From Guyanagaster necrorhizus (lineage: Eukaryota; Basidiomycota; Agaricomycetes; Agaricales; Physalacriaceae): a stretch of 64,000 nt of DNA. This document shows, piece by piece, positions 22,084-33,445 of the stretch (position 1 is the first letter of the stretch; each line of letters begins with the position of its first letter). The stretch is from the NCBI RefSeq assembly GCF_019112545.1, contig NW_025064933.1, positions 62,001 to 126,000 of the forward strand, written 5' to 3'. A program made the translations under genes and the position numbers. The notes under the pieces were generated by a model. It had not been told where the DNA came from and made no database searches. It saw only the letters and a list, made by a program, of their open reading frames with translations.

Positions 22084-22850
22084 ACGTTTATTGCTCCATG
22101 AAACACTCCTCCGTGACTGACGTGGTGGTGCGTCAAGGTATCAAGGGCCAGGACTTTTGGCCAATATGAAGTATGCCTATACCACATCTATAATATTTGT
22201 TGACGTAGACTAGGACCAGAACGAGATAACAGTCCTAGCTGATGCCCTAAACGTCCTCGTCAATGACGATCGAATCATTCCGATCGAATCTCGTGTGCTT
22301 GATCACGCGAACGTCCCTCGCAGCTGTCTTTCGACGGTCAGCCGCATCCTGCATTCTTACCCCTATCCGAGACACTGCCGTAGAATTCCTCAGGGCCACC
22401 TCTGCCATGTGGAAGGAGGTGCAGCGATTTCTCGAGCAAGGGTTGCGTATCTTGCCAAGTTCCGAAGAGTGTTAGCATGATTGCAACCGCCGAACGTCGC
22501 GTACGCGCCGCTGAGGTGGACTACCTAAGAGCCTGTGAAATCAAAGCTCGTTTTGATTTTGACGACCTCTTGTGGGACAATGAAGAACTCCTGGTTGCAC
22601 AACTCCGACGCTCTTGGGTTAGAGATTCTGCTCCACCTCACCAAGCAGTTTTGCAGCTTTTCCTCCTACCGGCTCATCGTCATGAAGGGTATTCCTCGTC
22701 GCCTTTCGATGATCTGGGACGATGCGAGCGAAATTTTCGCTTGTCTCCATTACTTGGGAGAGGTGACGAGCAGGATTCAGATAGGCTTTCAAAGTCCCGA
22801 ATGGCGAGCGTATTATACACAATGAAAGGACGTTACCAATCCCTTCATCC
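22084..22850 (+). repeat. direct repeat R1, right copy (flanks Argonaute)
   Basis: The longer copy of the repeat at 17679-18290. It holds an open stretch from about 22477 to 22881 with ERRVRAAEVDYLRACEIKAR and FDFDDLLWDNEELLVAQLR, preceded by a frame with ESRVLDHANVPRSC. It reads like a decayed charged, coiled-coil-prone protein. The family is not recognised, and no transposase or RT motif is visible. Confidence 0.8.
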
Positions 22851-23985
22851 AGACTTGCCCTTACACAACAAGTTGGCATAATTTGGCTCAACTTCGCATC
22901 CAGTGTTTGTATAGTTACCGCTCTCAGGAACTTCCTATCGACCCCGAGTATGTGGGACTATGGGATCCCGATGAGTCTGTGTGGAAACTGGTATTCATTC
23001 TGGAGTTACTAGAACAGTCGTAGATCTGATAGGAGCAAAATTTGCAGTCGTGAAAGACAGTGTTGCATGCAAAGCAGGCGGCCAAAGCGTGAGATCATTC
23101 AAATACAGATACTATCGATTGCGCGTCTACAGTGCCCTTCCTGAATCACTGAGGATCAAGCAGTGCTGAACTGAGTTGAGAAATGATAAATATCTGGACT
23201 CTACAAGAGGCTGGATTAATGACCATCTACCCTTGCTAGTCTTTGGTAGACAGAGTGGAGACAGGAGGAGATGAAGGATCATTGTGTTTCATACGTGTCA
23301 CACTCTCCTCAAATATCTGAGTCCCCAATGGACATCTTAAGGTGCTAATATGCCTTAGACGACGTAACGCAGCGGTCACGGTGCATATATTAAGAATGTA
23401 CAGTCATTAGTACGACCGACAGGTGGATGAGGGATTGTCGTTTGTGTACCCGTGGTAGACTCGTGTGTACAATGGTAGACTAGAAATCCAGGCAAACACC
23501 ATGCGCTCTTCCGTGTCGGCACAATGCCCTGGCGTTCGTTCTTGAGACTGTCATCTTAACTGGAGATCTATCTACTGGAATTTGTGACAACTTACGTTAA
23601 ATACACCTGCCAACTTATCAAATCAGAGTGGGTGATATGAACATCATATATACAACTACAAGATACAGGCAATTGTTGACTCGAGCTTAATTTATGGAAC
23701 AGGCAACAGGCAACAGGAAACAGCCGAAGGAGTCTTCTCAATATCTAGCCAATACTACGCCAAAGAAGGGAGTACAGAATCCGATGGTCGTAGACTGATA
23801 GAGCCAGTCAGAAGCTTTGGCATGTATAAGGATAGCAAGTCTATCCAGAGAGAGGCGAGACGCCAGAATTATGAAGACACAAGTTTCACGAGCAGCGGTG
23901 AATGTCTAATGTAGAGACTGCCATTATCGAGGAAGGAAAGAGAGAGAAGAGCAAGTTGACTTTGGTTGCTCTTTGTAGCGCGTCG
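22851..23985. other. intergenic, no gene recognised
   Basis: No frame with a family signature. A short tandem AACAGGCAACAGGCAACAGG stretch lies at 23698-23717. Confidence 0.4.
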
Positions 23986-25193
23986 TCAAAGGTCGAATAG
24001 CAGCGGGATTTCAGTGGGGGTTCTATTCAGTGTGAGAGCATTTATGCAGGTTAAGTGGATTGGAACATACGTGAATGCATCAGTCAGTGAAAGCTGACTT
24101 CGTTCAGTTTCAGTAGAAACTGAAGGTCGGTGTGCTTCGACGTTGTGAAGGGAGGATGCGGTGGAAGGATGAGGGCTTCTTTGCACGGGCTCATGATTAT
24201 CATCAGCGGTGTGGCGTGGCAGTGAATCGGAAAGAGCAGGAAGCAAGGGATATGAAGGCGAGCCATTACATGATTTTTTCGTAACAAAATCTTCGTGGAG
24301 TGTGCACAATTGCTTCCATCCACGTTTCGAACTGAACTAAGAATACAAATTATACGCAAGGGATGCAGGATCAAATAGATCACTTACGACAATAGAGAAC
24401 CTGTGGAGGTCGCGTAAGATCTTAGCAACTTTTGTGCGGCGATCTGGCAACGACGTTTCGTTCAAGTGTGAATCAGTCAGTGTACCCAATCAAGCAACAA
24501 CTTCAATTCTCGATATCGCAAATGCATAGATTTTCTGACTGACTGCTGCCGCAGCTCTTGCGGGTATCCCGTATATCTGTGACATACATAACGTAGATGA
24601 GAGAAATTCAATGTACTTGAAGCTGACAAATACCTACAGATGAATATTATGAACCCACATATGGGCCATAATGTTGATGGCGGCAAGAAACTTTCCATGA
24701 GGATACTTAATACAACCCCCGAGCTCCGATACCGACAGCAAATAGAAACGTCAAGAGCTGACAAATACGACTTGCCAAGGTGTCCAACAACCCATTTCTA
24801 AGAGTATTCTTAGACGGATGCAGTAACATCACTGAAAAGACTTACCTTCATCATTTATCGAACATCAGAGGTAAGCTGTGTCACATCCGCTACCATAGAG
24901 ATCGACAAATCAGATATCTCCTTTGTTAGGTCTTCACTGAAGGCGATATCATCAACTTCAGAAAAGAGAGTATCCCGTCGCCGGGCAACGCTCGTAATAG
25001 CCGTTTCGTGACCCTTCGCTAGAGTGATGATGTTTGCGACTGTCGCCAGAAGGATTCCGGCATCGGTTTTTTTTTTTTGCAACGCTGAGACAAATGAAAC
25101 AACAGGACGCGTAGAGGAGAGTATAACATACAACCATGCATATTTGTATAATCGCTCATGGGCGGTGAGAAGCGACTGGTATGATGGGATCAA
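23986..25193 (-). other. possible multi-exon gene of unknown function
   Basis: Three protein-like pieces lie on the minus strand: 24855-25193 (ILLATVANIITLAKGHETAI, then Asp/Ser-rich DLSISMVADVTQL), 24477-24764, and 23986-24440 (KVAKILRDLHRFSIV joined over a GTAAGT...TTAG intron to a Ser/Pro/His-rich tail). I could not join them into one frame, because 24855 ends in a stop just before a good donor site. No family is recognised. It may be an unannotated gene with errors in my exon choice, or a decayed one. Confidence 0.3.
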
Positions 25194-25731
25194 CGAGTCT
25201 CTTGGGACTCAAAGTCGACGTAGAGGCAGTAGTGTAGGCGTTGAAGAGCCGACTCTTCAATCGAGTTGCAAGGGAAAAGATGCTTCCAGCATCGTAATTG
25301 ACGAACGCTCAGATAGGTCATGGTTGGAAAGGAAATGCAGCTGTCCTGCTTGTCGCCAAAATACGGGCACGTGTTATGCACGTGCTCATCGCGTGGTGGC
25401 ACTAATATTCGAAGTCATAAATAAATTAAACGTACCAGGTATAAGACTACTTTGCCTACGAAATTATTAAGGCACCTGGTAACATTACCTTTCTTAAGAT
25501 GAGTCGACTATCAAGTTCCACTTCTAGAATTTATAAACATAATTCAATTCGACACCCAGAAATAATAGCACCTTAAAATCCCTGAAAAAAAAGCTACATG
25601 ACAGATCAAAGCATCGACATAAACAGACGGTATACAACAATATGGTTATCAACATGAATAGTAGCGCTGATGTTGCAGAAACACGGGGGAGATGGTACAA
25701 GTACATGCATCAAAAAAGATTAATGTTGCAA
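25194..25731. other. intergenic, no gene recognised
   Basis: AT-rich spacer downstream of the MED25-type gene. Nothing supported. Confidence 0.4.
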
Positions 25732-27763
25732 TCAGCCAGCCCAGCCTTTCAGTGAGCTGCTACAGGAAGAATTGGGCGAACCGTACACAGGCTCGGTAGG
25801 TCCGTACGTCGTCTGACTCCAATTGTTCGCGTCGTAAGATGAGATTTGCTCCGTGGAAAGTGACTCGGAGGATGAATATCCCGATTGATGAGCATCAGAA
25901 TCGAGTTGAGATGGCGACACCACTGACGCGAGAATCCCCGAACCATGGCCAGGGAACACGCACTCGCGATTGGGCGTATGTGTTCCCTGCCCATGGCCGT
26001 AGAAGCTCGGGGGGTCAAACAAGACCCCAGGATGTAATATCTCCGGATCGCGTAGGTACGGCGGTGGGGAATTGTCGGGAGAGCTAGGAGTGTGACTGAG
26101 AGGCAGTGTTGGCAGGGGTGCGAAGGCCGGAGTGCTGCAGGGGACGTGAGAAGAAGACGGAGATGTGCCCGAGAATGGTGTCCATGGGGTTGGGGTGCTA
26201 CTGACGTTAGGCGGGGATGGGTTGAATGGAGATGAGATATATGAATCTAAGTTCGGGGGCGCTGCGGATGACGAGGCAGTTACCGGGAGATTAGACGGTA
26301 TGGGTGACGCCATGGACATAGGCGACCAATGCGGAGCCGGTTGGTGGTACCCATGCATACGGCTTCCCGCAGAAATTGTGTGTCGAACACGAGCGCTGCG
26401 GTCAATCACAGAGTGGGAGACAACACGACCTCCAGGAGCTCTTGTCATGTCCATGTCGATGGGCACTGATCTAGCAAGCAATGTCGACCTTCGACTTGTC
26501 TCGGTGACTCGCTCATCCCGAAAAAACGGCTTTCGAACGGGCTTGGTGCCGTAAACCTTTTTCTTCGTCAACCCATGAACCTGCTGCAGATGAGCGACAA
26601 GACTCGGCGCCTCTGCTGTTGGTTCTGGCAGGAGATGAGGGGGGGAACTGGTATCCGGATGGTCTTCAGTGAATGAAGAATCGAGCGTGTGGTAAGACGC
26701 TGAAGAAGGGGGCTGCATTTCAGGTGAGATAGAACACGGAAGAGAAGCTTCCAGTTTTTACGTACATTTTTGAAGGATTCTGGAAGACATCGGTGAAAAA
26801 TGTTCCAGTCAGTGTCTAGGAGTGGAACGATATTTGCCACCAACCTTGAGCAAAGAGACTTGGTGTAATGGTCGGGGGTTTGCCAGAGAAGCGTACGAGG
26901 AAACGCTCCGATTCTGCAGGAAGACACAAGGTCTCTTCGACGTTTCTCTGCAGCATTGTCTGTTGGTCGAAACGATTCGCGGTTAAATGTCTTCCGAATG
27001 CGATAATAAACGTACCGTTTCATTAAACAGCGTGGTCAGTCCAGTCATGTCTTGGTAAGCGTTTAATATCATGTGGCATTGGATATTGGTCTAGGAAGAT
27101 GGATGACGGTGTGAACGTCGGCGTGCTTAATCATCGAGGATTTAAAAAAAAAGTACCTCCGCGAGTTTGTGCGCAAGGCCGAACCACGAATTGTAAAATG
27201 GGACATTTGACGTGTGCTGCTTGGCATCTGTGCCTTCCACCGGTGAAGAAGCTGCGATGACGAGGATATTACGAACAGTTGACGGCCCTTGTATATTTGC
27301 CGAACACAGAAACTATATGACAGTTTTCATATCTGACGTATACGGGCGACGGCTATACTTACTTCAATTGCGCGCCAAATATCTGAACTTGAGAGAACAT
27401 TTGAAGAACAATGATTGAATTGTAGGTCCTCCAGACAGGTGTCTAGACTACCGCATTGCCGGGGGACTCCAGGTCCCGTGAACTGGTCACCAGGAAGCAG
27501 AGTTTCCAGAACGTAGGTCGTATGCTGGTCAGGATATCTGAGCTGGGCCAGCCACTGCATGCAATAACAAAACATACCGGAGTGCCCGGATACCTGGCTT
27601 CGAGCTTGCACAGGACAGAGCGAAGATAATGATCCCGGAGATCTGGCCACAACCGTTCTAAAGCCCAGGAATTCTCAACGAGAATGAGTGTTATCACTGA
27701 ACGTGGTTCTACTGATTTCTGTAGTACCGAGGTAGGTCCTACGTGGTCGAAGGGAGGCGACAT
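25732..27763 (-). CDS. Mediator subunit 25-like VWA-domain protein
   Basis: Seven exons (27578-27763, 27363-27542, 27157-27312, 27016-27090, 26845-26959, 26766-26779, 25732-26712) encode 568 aa. The first 240 residues follow the Med25 von Willebrand A fold: ITLILVENSWALERLWPDLRDHYLR (strand 1, helix 1), ETLLPGD, QGPSTVRNILVIAASSP, and WFGLAHKLAETNIQCHMIL with QDMTGLTTLFNET. This is the known fungal Med25 pattern, which binds activators at the Mediator tail. From about residue 255 the protein is a long Ser/Pro/Thr-rich disordered tail with one HLQQVHGL patch. Introns are short (35 nt between exons 1 and 2, with a 23-nt alternative) and exon 6 has 14 nt. The VWA call is strong; Mediator membership rests on family similarity alone. 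Confidence 0.8.
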
Positions 27764-28751
27764 TGACACAAAGCGGTCTACGCCGAGGACCGAAAAAAAC
27801 GTTGAAGCAAGCCGTTTAGCTTACGGCAATGGATGGCACAGCGAAGGAAATGGTAGAACGTCCGAAGAAAGTGTGCGAGCCGGCCTTAATAATCAGACAT
27901 GAAATCGTGGATCCTAATAAGACTTTTCAGCGGACTTTCTAATTATGACAATCGCTGAGCAGCACGAGACTCGGGGCGAAAACGGTTGGAATGATTCAAG
28001 GGATACAACGTTATGGCTCAGACTGTAGTTGTATCCGGGTCACCCGGTCAAGCAAGAAGTCGATATGGTTGGGAAACAGTCTGGAACGTCGCTTTGTTGG
28101 TGTATTTATGTAACCTATATAACCCATGTAACCCGTTTCTGCTGATCAGCGGAATGTACACGGGAGACTCGTGTGTAACGCACCAATGAGGTCGTATTAC
28201 TTCAAACACCGAGAAGTAAGTGCAACGAAGAGACGGGCGCGTCGCCAAGTGAGAATCGGTCCTTCAGACAGACGAGAAGTGTCAGAGCCTGGCGTAAAAT
28301 ATTGTTCGTTACTTAAAGTTTTCAAGGGAACATCTCACGAGGCCGAGGATGGCAACGCTCTGCCACGAAGATGGCCCTAGATGGATGGTCCACGTGCCTG
28401 CCATAATGACCGTCGCGGACTTGAAAATTGGAACGCATTGTCGAAATGGGCTGCAATACCGGCGATCGATTCTATGCTCGAGAAGCACTACGGCACGGCC
28501 ACCCTGACGGTCCACGAGAACAGAAGTACGGTTTCAACTTCTCCTGGTGGTAGTACAACCTTATCGATATCCATGCCTTACTTATTAAGGGCTTAGGCAC
28601 TGAGGACATTAGATATTGTTACGAAGACATCAGATGTTTCTGATAAAGCCGGATTAAATACAAATTCTGACAAAAGGCACGCTGGAATAAGACAATGTCT
28701 TTGGATGGTGTACGGATCTCACCGAAGACAGATGGTTGCATTCCAGACGGA
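27764..28751. other. intergenic between MED25-like and ORC5
   Basis: Upstream of the MED25-like gene and downstream of ORC5. Open frames near 28171-28596 show no signature. Presumed promoter of the MED25-like gene plus the ORC5 3' UTR. Confidence 0.45.
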
Positions 28752-30623
28752 TCACAAAGAATCCCATAGCAGGTCCTGCAGTGGTACATCCAACTCTTTA
28801 GCTAACCCTAATACTACATCGTACGAGACCCCGCATTTGAACATCGGTGGTCCATCTAACCTTTCGACCGGCGAAGTACGATGAAGCAACCTTGACGATG
28901 TTAGATCTATGATCTACGGATGCAATTGGCGTCAGAGTCGGCAGGCACATTCATCAGGACGACCCTCGGTACTCACAGTAGAGCAGACGCCGACCCTACT
29001 GACTTCCATATCGGTGTACTCGCCAGGAATTGAGAAGTCAATCTTGGAGGGTCTGAAATTGTCATCGTTATCGTTCTCTTCAAGCAACGCGCCCAAGATG
29101 GCTAACATGCGGTCGAGGGGGAATACTGCTGGTCCCAGAAAATGTTGAGGGATCTACAAGAAAGTCAGTTATACCAGAGGAAAGGGTGAGGAATGATAAC
29201 CTTGATAGGACCGCTTTTGATTTTCGCAGAAGGTGCCTTGGTGATCCGTCGACGTTTGCGCTTCTTCTCGTCCAGGCCCCTGCCAAACATCCTCAGGTCT
29301 GATTTAGCCGGATTCATCGAGGCCAGGAACGAGGAGATGAGAATAAACTTGGACATTCTCGTTAAATTCCGATATGGTTCTGCAGGCTTCTCTTTGACCG
29401 TTACGCCAATTCGTGGCTTACTCAAGTGGTCGACTCGGTGAACCGGAAATACAATTTCTAGCGCCTCAGGAGAAGGTTTATTGGCGTCTGCCCAGTCCTG
29501 CGCATTGCTGAAACGGGGATAAAGCTGTTCCAGCGCAGCAGTAATACTGGGTTTGAAATAGCGATTTAGACGCATGCGAACTTCCTCTGGAGGTGTAACA
29601 AAATCATGGGTATCGTCGACCAGCATCGCGTCATCGGTAAATAGGTGTTCATTATCATCCCGTTCGGTAAGATTGCTATCGTCTTTTCCCCGTTCCATTG
29701 CATGATTGTCCAGTATAGGTTGGACAAAACCCGGCCATCGCGCGGCGGCGGCGTATGCAAGTTCATCAGGATCATTGGTGAAAGGGAAACACGCGTCGCA
29801 CAGGATTGATGCAAAAGACGCGTGGATGCCTTCAAGGGCTGGGTGATACGGATTGAGGGAGAGGTTTGGTTCAGTCTGACAAGACTGAAACACGGAACAA
29901 AGGTGCGCAACACAAGCTAGGTAAAGTTTACATCAGACGCACTAGTTGTAAAAGGGAGGTAATGTTACCTTCTTTTGTTGGAATAGATATATCCACAAAG
30001 TAAGGGTCCGGAGAAGCCCCAAGAGAAGGCCTCATGTCGTCCCACCTTCCAGAAGAGACGAAGATAATTGTCACATCAATACGCGTCTAAAGATAAATCA
30101 GTCGCCTGCATGCTTCCAAAAATGGGCATTGCCTTACCATTTCTGCAAGACGCGTCAAAGGAACGATGAGGTCTGGTAATCGATCCTTGAGACGTTCCAC
30201 ACGCTCAATCACAATTACAAACCGCGTGACTCGAGGTAGATTACTGTCACTATGGTGCAAGAACGAATAAAGCGTCTTTAAGCCGCGCAAAAACGCGTCC
30301 AGTGATTCATTATAACGCCGGGTATCATTGGGTCCTGACCAGTTCGTACACCCCTCTTCCCAAGAAGGCGTCCATTGTGCGAGTCCATTAAGAATCGCGT
30401 CGAACAACAGTCTGGCTGAAAAGCACGTCACAGCATTGACATGAACAAGGTGCATAGAAATGGTGGTGCTGGTAGTGGATGAAAGCGCTCCAAGTACAGC
30501 TTGTGTGGTCATACGGGGTGAAATTGGATCATTTATGAAGATAAATGGAGAAGGCGAGGCATGAAGGAGGAACGACACCTCACGGAGGCGGTGATGATGG
30601 TACAAAAGAGGATTCGAAGCCAT
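28752..30623 (-). CDS. ORC5: origin recognition complex subunit 5
   Basis: Five exons (30138-30623, 29969-30086, 29201-29916, 28977-29153, 28752-28913) encode 552 aa. The AAA+ half reads FIFINDPISPRMTTQAVLGA, where the Walker A G-x-x-x-x-G-K-T should be, and VTRFVIVIERVERLKD as the Walker B region. The C-terminal ORC5 domain is clear: NPYHPALEGIHASF, RMSKFILISSFLASMNP, KSDLRMFGRG, IPQHFLGPAVFPLDRMLAIL and DGPPMFKCGVSYD, ending DLLWDSL. ORC5 is part of the ATP-driven loader of MCM helicase at replication origins. The missing Lys-Thr of Walker A suggests this subunit does not bind ATP the usual way. A Met at 30707 is an alternative start. Confidence 0.92.
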
Positions 30624-30771
30624 CAAGAAATAATATATCCAAACAAAGAGTCCATAAGGCTTCATCGGGCCGTCGGGCCGCGGCAAGTACGATCCATGCG
30701 AGTACACAAGAAACCATACAGATCTATAGGCGGTATCTAAATAGTATTAAAAAGTCCCGATGAATGAGAAA

Positions 30772-31784
30772 TTAGGAAGACAGAACCCCTTTCACCCAGT
30801 CGGCAATTAAGTTTCGCAACGCTTCCGAATGCGATAACCAGGGCATATGGTCGGCTCCTTCAATATCGACAATCTTGAGATTCTTCCAAGGCCCCAAGGC
30901 CCTGGCCGCTGACCTCCCATCTACTATCAGATCATCTGTACAAGCTATCGCTAAGAGCGGTAAGAATCCGTTCTCCCCAGCTTTGAAGAACTCGGTTGCA
31001 TCTTGCTCACGGGTGCATACGAAATTGGTTATAGCTCGAGGCTGGGTAACGAAATTTCCCAAACAGAGGGATTGGAGTTCGAACGAAGCATATTTGGAAC
31101 ACCCCTTGACAAATCTCCGAGATGCATCTTGGAATTTCTCTACATCATCTGTCTGATTCAGGGAAGGCAGGCAGCCGAGTGCGAATTGTGTTCCAGCCTT
31201 GCTGATTCCAGGACCCATGAAAGGCACTCCGGTGAGATGAATAGCTCCAGATAGGTACTCTTCATTTCCGGGGTGATGCGAGAGGATGTCTACGATGTGA
31301 GTGGCTGAAATCACATCAGCTTCACACGGCCTTGTAGTGAAATCCAGCACACCTACCTCCTAGACTCCTATGAGAAGTGAGAAATTGCTAGGACAGAATA
31401 TCGTATAAAACATACCATCCTAATACAAAAGGTTTGCTTAAACTGAATCCTTCTACAACGGCATCAAAGTCCTCCGCAAGACGCTTAGACTCCCATGCAG
31501 ATGGAGAAGTGGGCATTCCACTTCTGCCATGACCACGAGTATCATATCTCACCTGTCGGCAAAATCATCATTAGGGCAGGAAAAAAAAACGAACTGAAAA
31601 TTCCTACCAGATAGAACAGGTCGGTCCACTTGGTATCATTAAATATGTCATTCCATACAACGGAACTGAGCGAAACTCCGTGAATGAATACAATTGCAGG
31701 TCTGGAGGGATCTCCCGACGCGTCTGCATAAATTGTAGTACCATCAGCAGATATGAGCATGAGCGATTTAGTGAGGGGGGACAT
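30772..31784 (-). CDS. alpha/beta hydrolase
   Basis: Four exons (31608-31784, 31416-31552, 31357-31367, 30772-31304) encode 285 aa. An oxyanion-hole block (IVFIHG) is followed by RYDTRGHGRSG. The nucleophile elbow is G-W-S-L-G, then the acid in CTDDLIVDG and the histidine in GADHMPW. This is a full Ser-Asp-His triad in family order. The nucleophile is encoded by an 11-nt exon (31357-31367): skipping it would remove the catalytic Ser and shift the frame. The substrate is not predictable; candidates are esterase, epoxide-hydrolase-like or lactonase subfamilies. No signal peptide. Confidence 0.88.
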
Positions 31785-32694
31785 GCTGCAGCGGTATTAG
31801 GGATGATGGGAAAGGCAGAGGGGCATAGAACTCGAACGGTATATATAAACGCTGAGAGAGCGCCATGAAGATAAGTCCATTAGTCCAAATGACGGCTGCT
31901 GCGAATCTACAGGGTAAATTCAGGTTAATTGAAGCATGTATATCCGGCTGCTACAAAAGAGTGCTATGAGCCAATCGTTCTTGGACAACTCATTTTAGTG
32001 GTACCGACCAATATAAATAAAAGAAAGGCACCTTGATTAGATGCGGTCACTTCACATTGTAAGGACACAATGCGGGCATCATCCTGGGATTCGTGGAAGG
32101 CTGATAGAACGGAAATAACAGGCACCGACATCAGAAATATCTAGGATATTTCAGGAAATTTCCTAACAATCGAGGCCGGGTTATCTGGGTTTCCCGGCGG
32201 AAAAGGGCGGTACTTTGACTGGGATTGACGTTGCTGCAACCGTGAGGGCTGTTAGGTGGCCGAGGCGCGAATAAGGCATGCAAACTCCCCAGACTAGAGC
32301 GCTCACGCAGTGAAGCCTCGTGGAAAGCGTCGGGTTTGGAGTGGATTTAATTGCATTCAAGGCATCTGTTAGTCCACGAGCTCCATCGCCGACTCGGATT
32401 CACTGGCACGTGGTCGTATGCGGAACTTGCCGGGCCGTGCCAATACCGTGACAGCCTTTGTTTGACAATTTGTTGAACTTGTCGACTTTACAGAATCCAA
32501 CTTGAACGCCTGAGTGCCTTAGGGAACTCAGGAAGTACAAATAACATTGCGGCGGCGCTGAATACAAAGTAATCTATGTCCTCGTATTCTTATCTCATGA
32601 GTCTCCAGGTGGTCCGAACAAGACGTTCTTGTATGTGATTATCATCCACCACTTCAAGTTGCCAGAGAACATTTTCTTGAACAGGAATAACTGT
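31785..32694. other. intergenic, no gene recognised
   Basis: Promoter side of the hydrolase and 3' side of the GNAT gene. Nothing else supported. A palindrome-rich patch (TATTTCAGGAAATTTCC) lies at 32149-32165. Confidence 0.4.
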
Positions 32695-33445
32695 TCATTT
32701 CGTTCGCGCCATTGTCGCCTCAACATGTGCTCGCACTCCGCCTTCCCAGTCATCCCAACATATACTCAGAATCGCAGTATCTCGTCCCAGCGGAAATCCG
32801 TCCTCCTTAGGATCCCCTTTTCTCACGGAAATGCCGTTCCCACCGCGAGCCTTGGATGTACGCCACGCTCTATGCCACCTTAAAATCCCTTCTTGCTGGA
32901 ACCCCATCCTTTTTGCCGTCCTGACGCTGGCAGTATTGGCTGCATTGGCTTGCCATACCACTCGACGCAGACCAAGGCCACCTTCACCCGGCACATCCAG
33001 TGCATATTTCATGAGCAGTCCGACGGCGTTGGACGTTACATGCGTTTTATGAAACGTCGGAGCGATAATCACGAAACCTATTTCTGCGACTAGATCTTCG
33101 GCTGACGAGTTTAGATAACCGATGACTCCTGCATACGCCGACTCCCCCGACTTGGTCGTATCGTACACCGCGAACAAAGTCATTCCAATGTCGTTTTTCA
33201 TCCTCTTGTTCCAGAAAGAAGCGATGAACTCTTCTTCATCCTTGAACGGACCAAAGGGAACGAAATCGTAGAGGCCGACATCAGAGCAGACTCTGACTAG
33301 TAGCCTCGTATGAACAGCGAGCTTGGCAACGAGATCAATAATTATGTTTTTCAATTCTTTGAAAACCTACATCAAAAGGCACCAACTTGACGCGCTCACT
33401 CTCCAACGTCGGCGGAATGGGGAAGCAGAAATTCGCAGGAGCCAT
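32695..33445 (-). CDS. GNAT-family N-acetyltransferase (RimJ-like)
   Basis: Two exons, 33371-33445 and 32695-33321, encode 233 aa. The N-terminus, SERVKLVPFD and then YDFVPFGPFKDEEEF, is typical of the RimJ/RimL-like GNAT group in fungi. Strands 4-5 carry AEIGFVIIAPTFHKTHVTSN, followed by LRRVVWQANAANTASVRTAKRMGF, the acetyl-CoA binding core, and QQEGILRWHRAW. It probably acetylates a small molecule or an N-terminal amine; the substrate is unknown. No signal peptide. The gene stands alone with large spacers on both sides. Confidence 0.88.
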
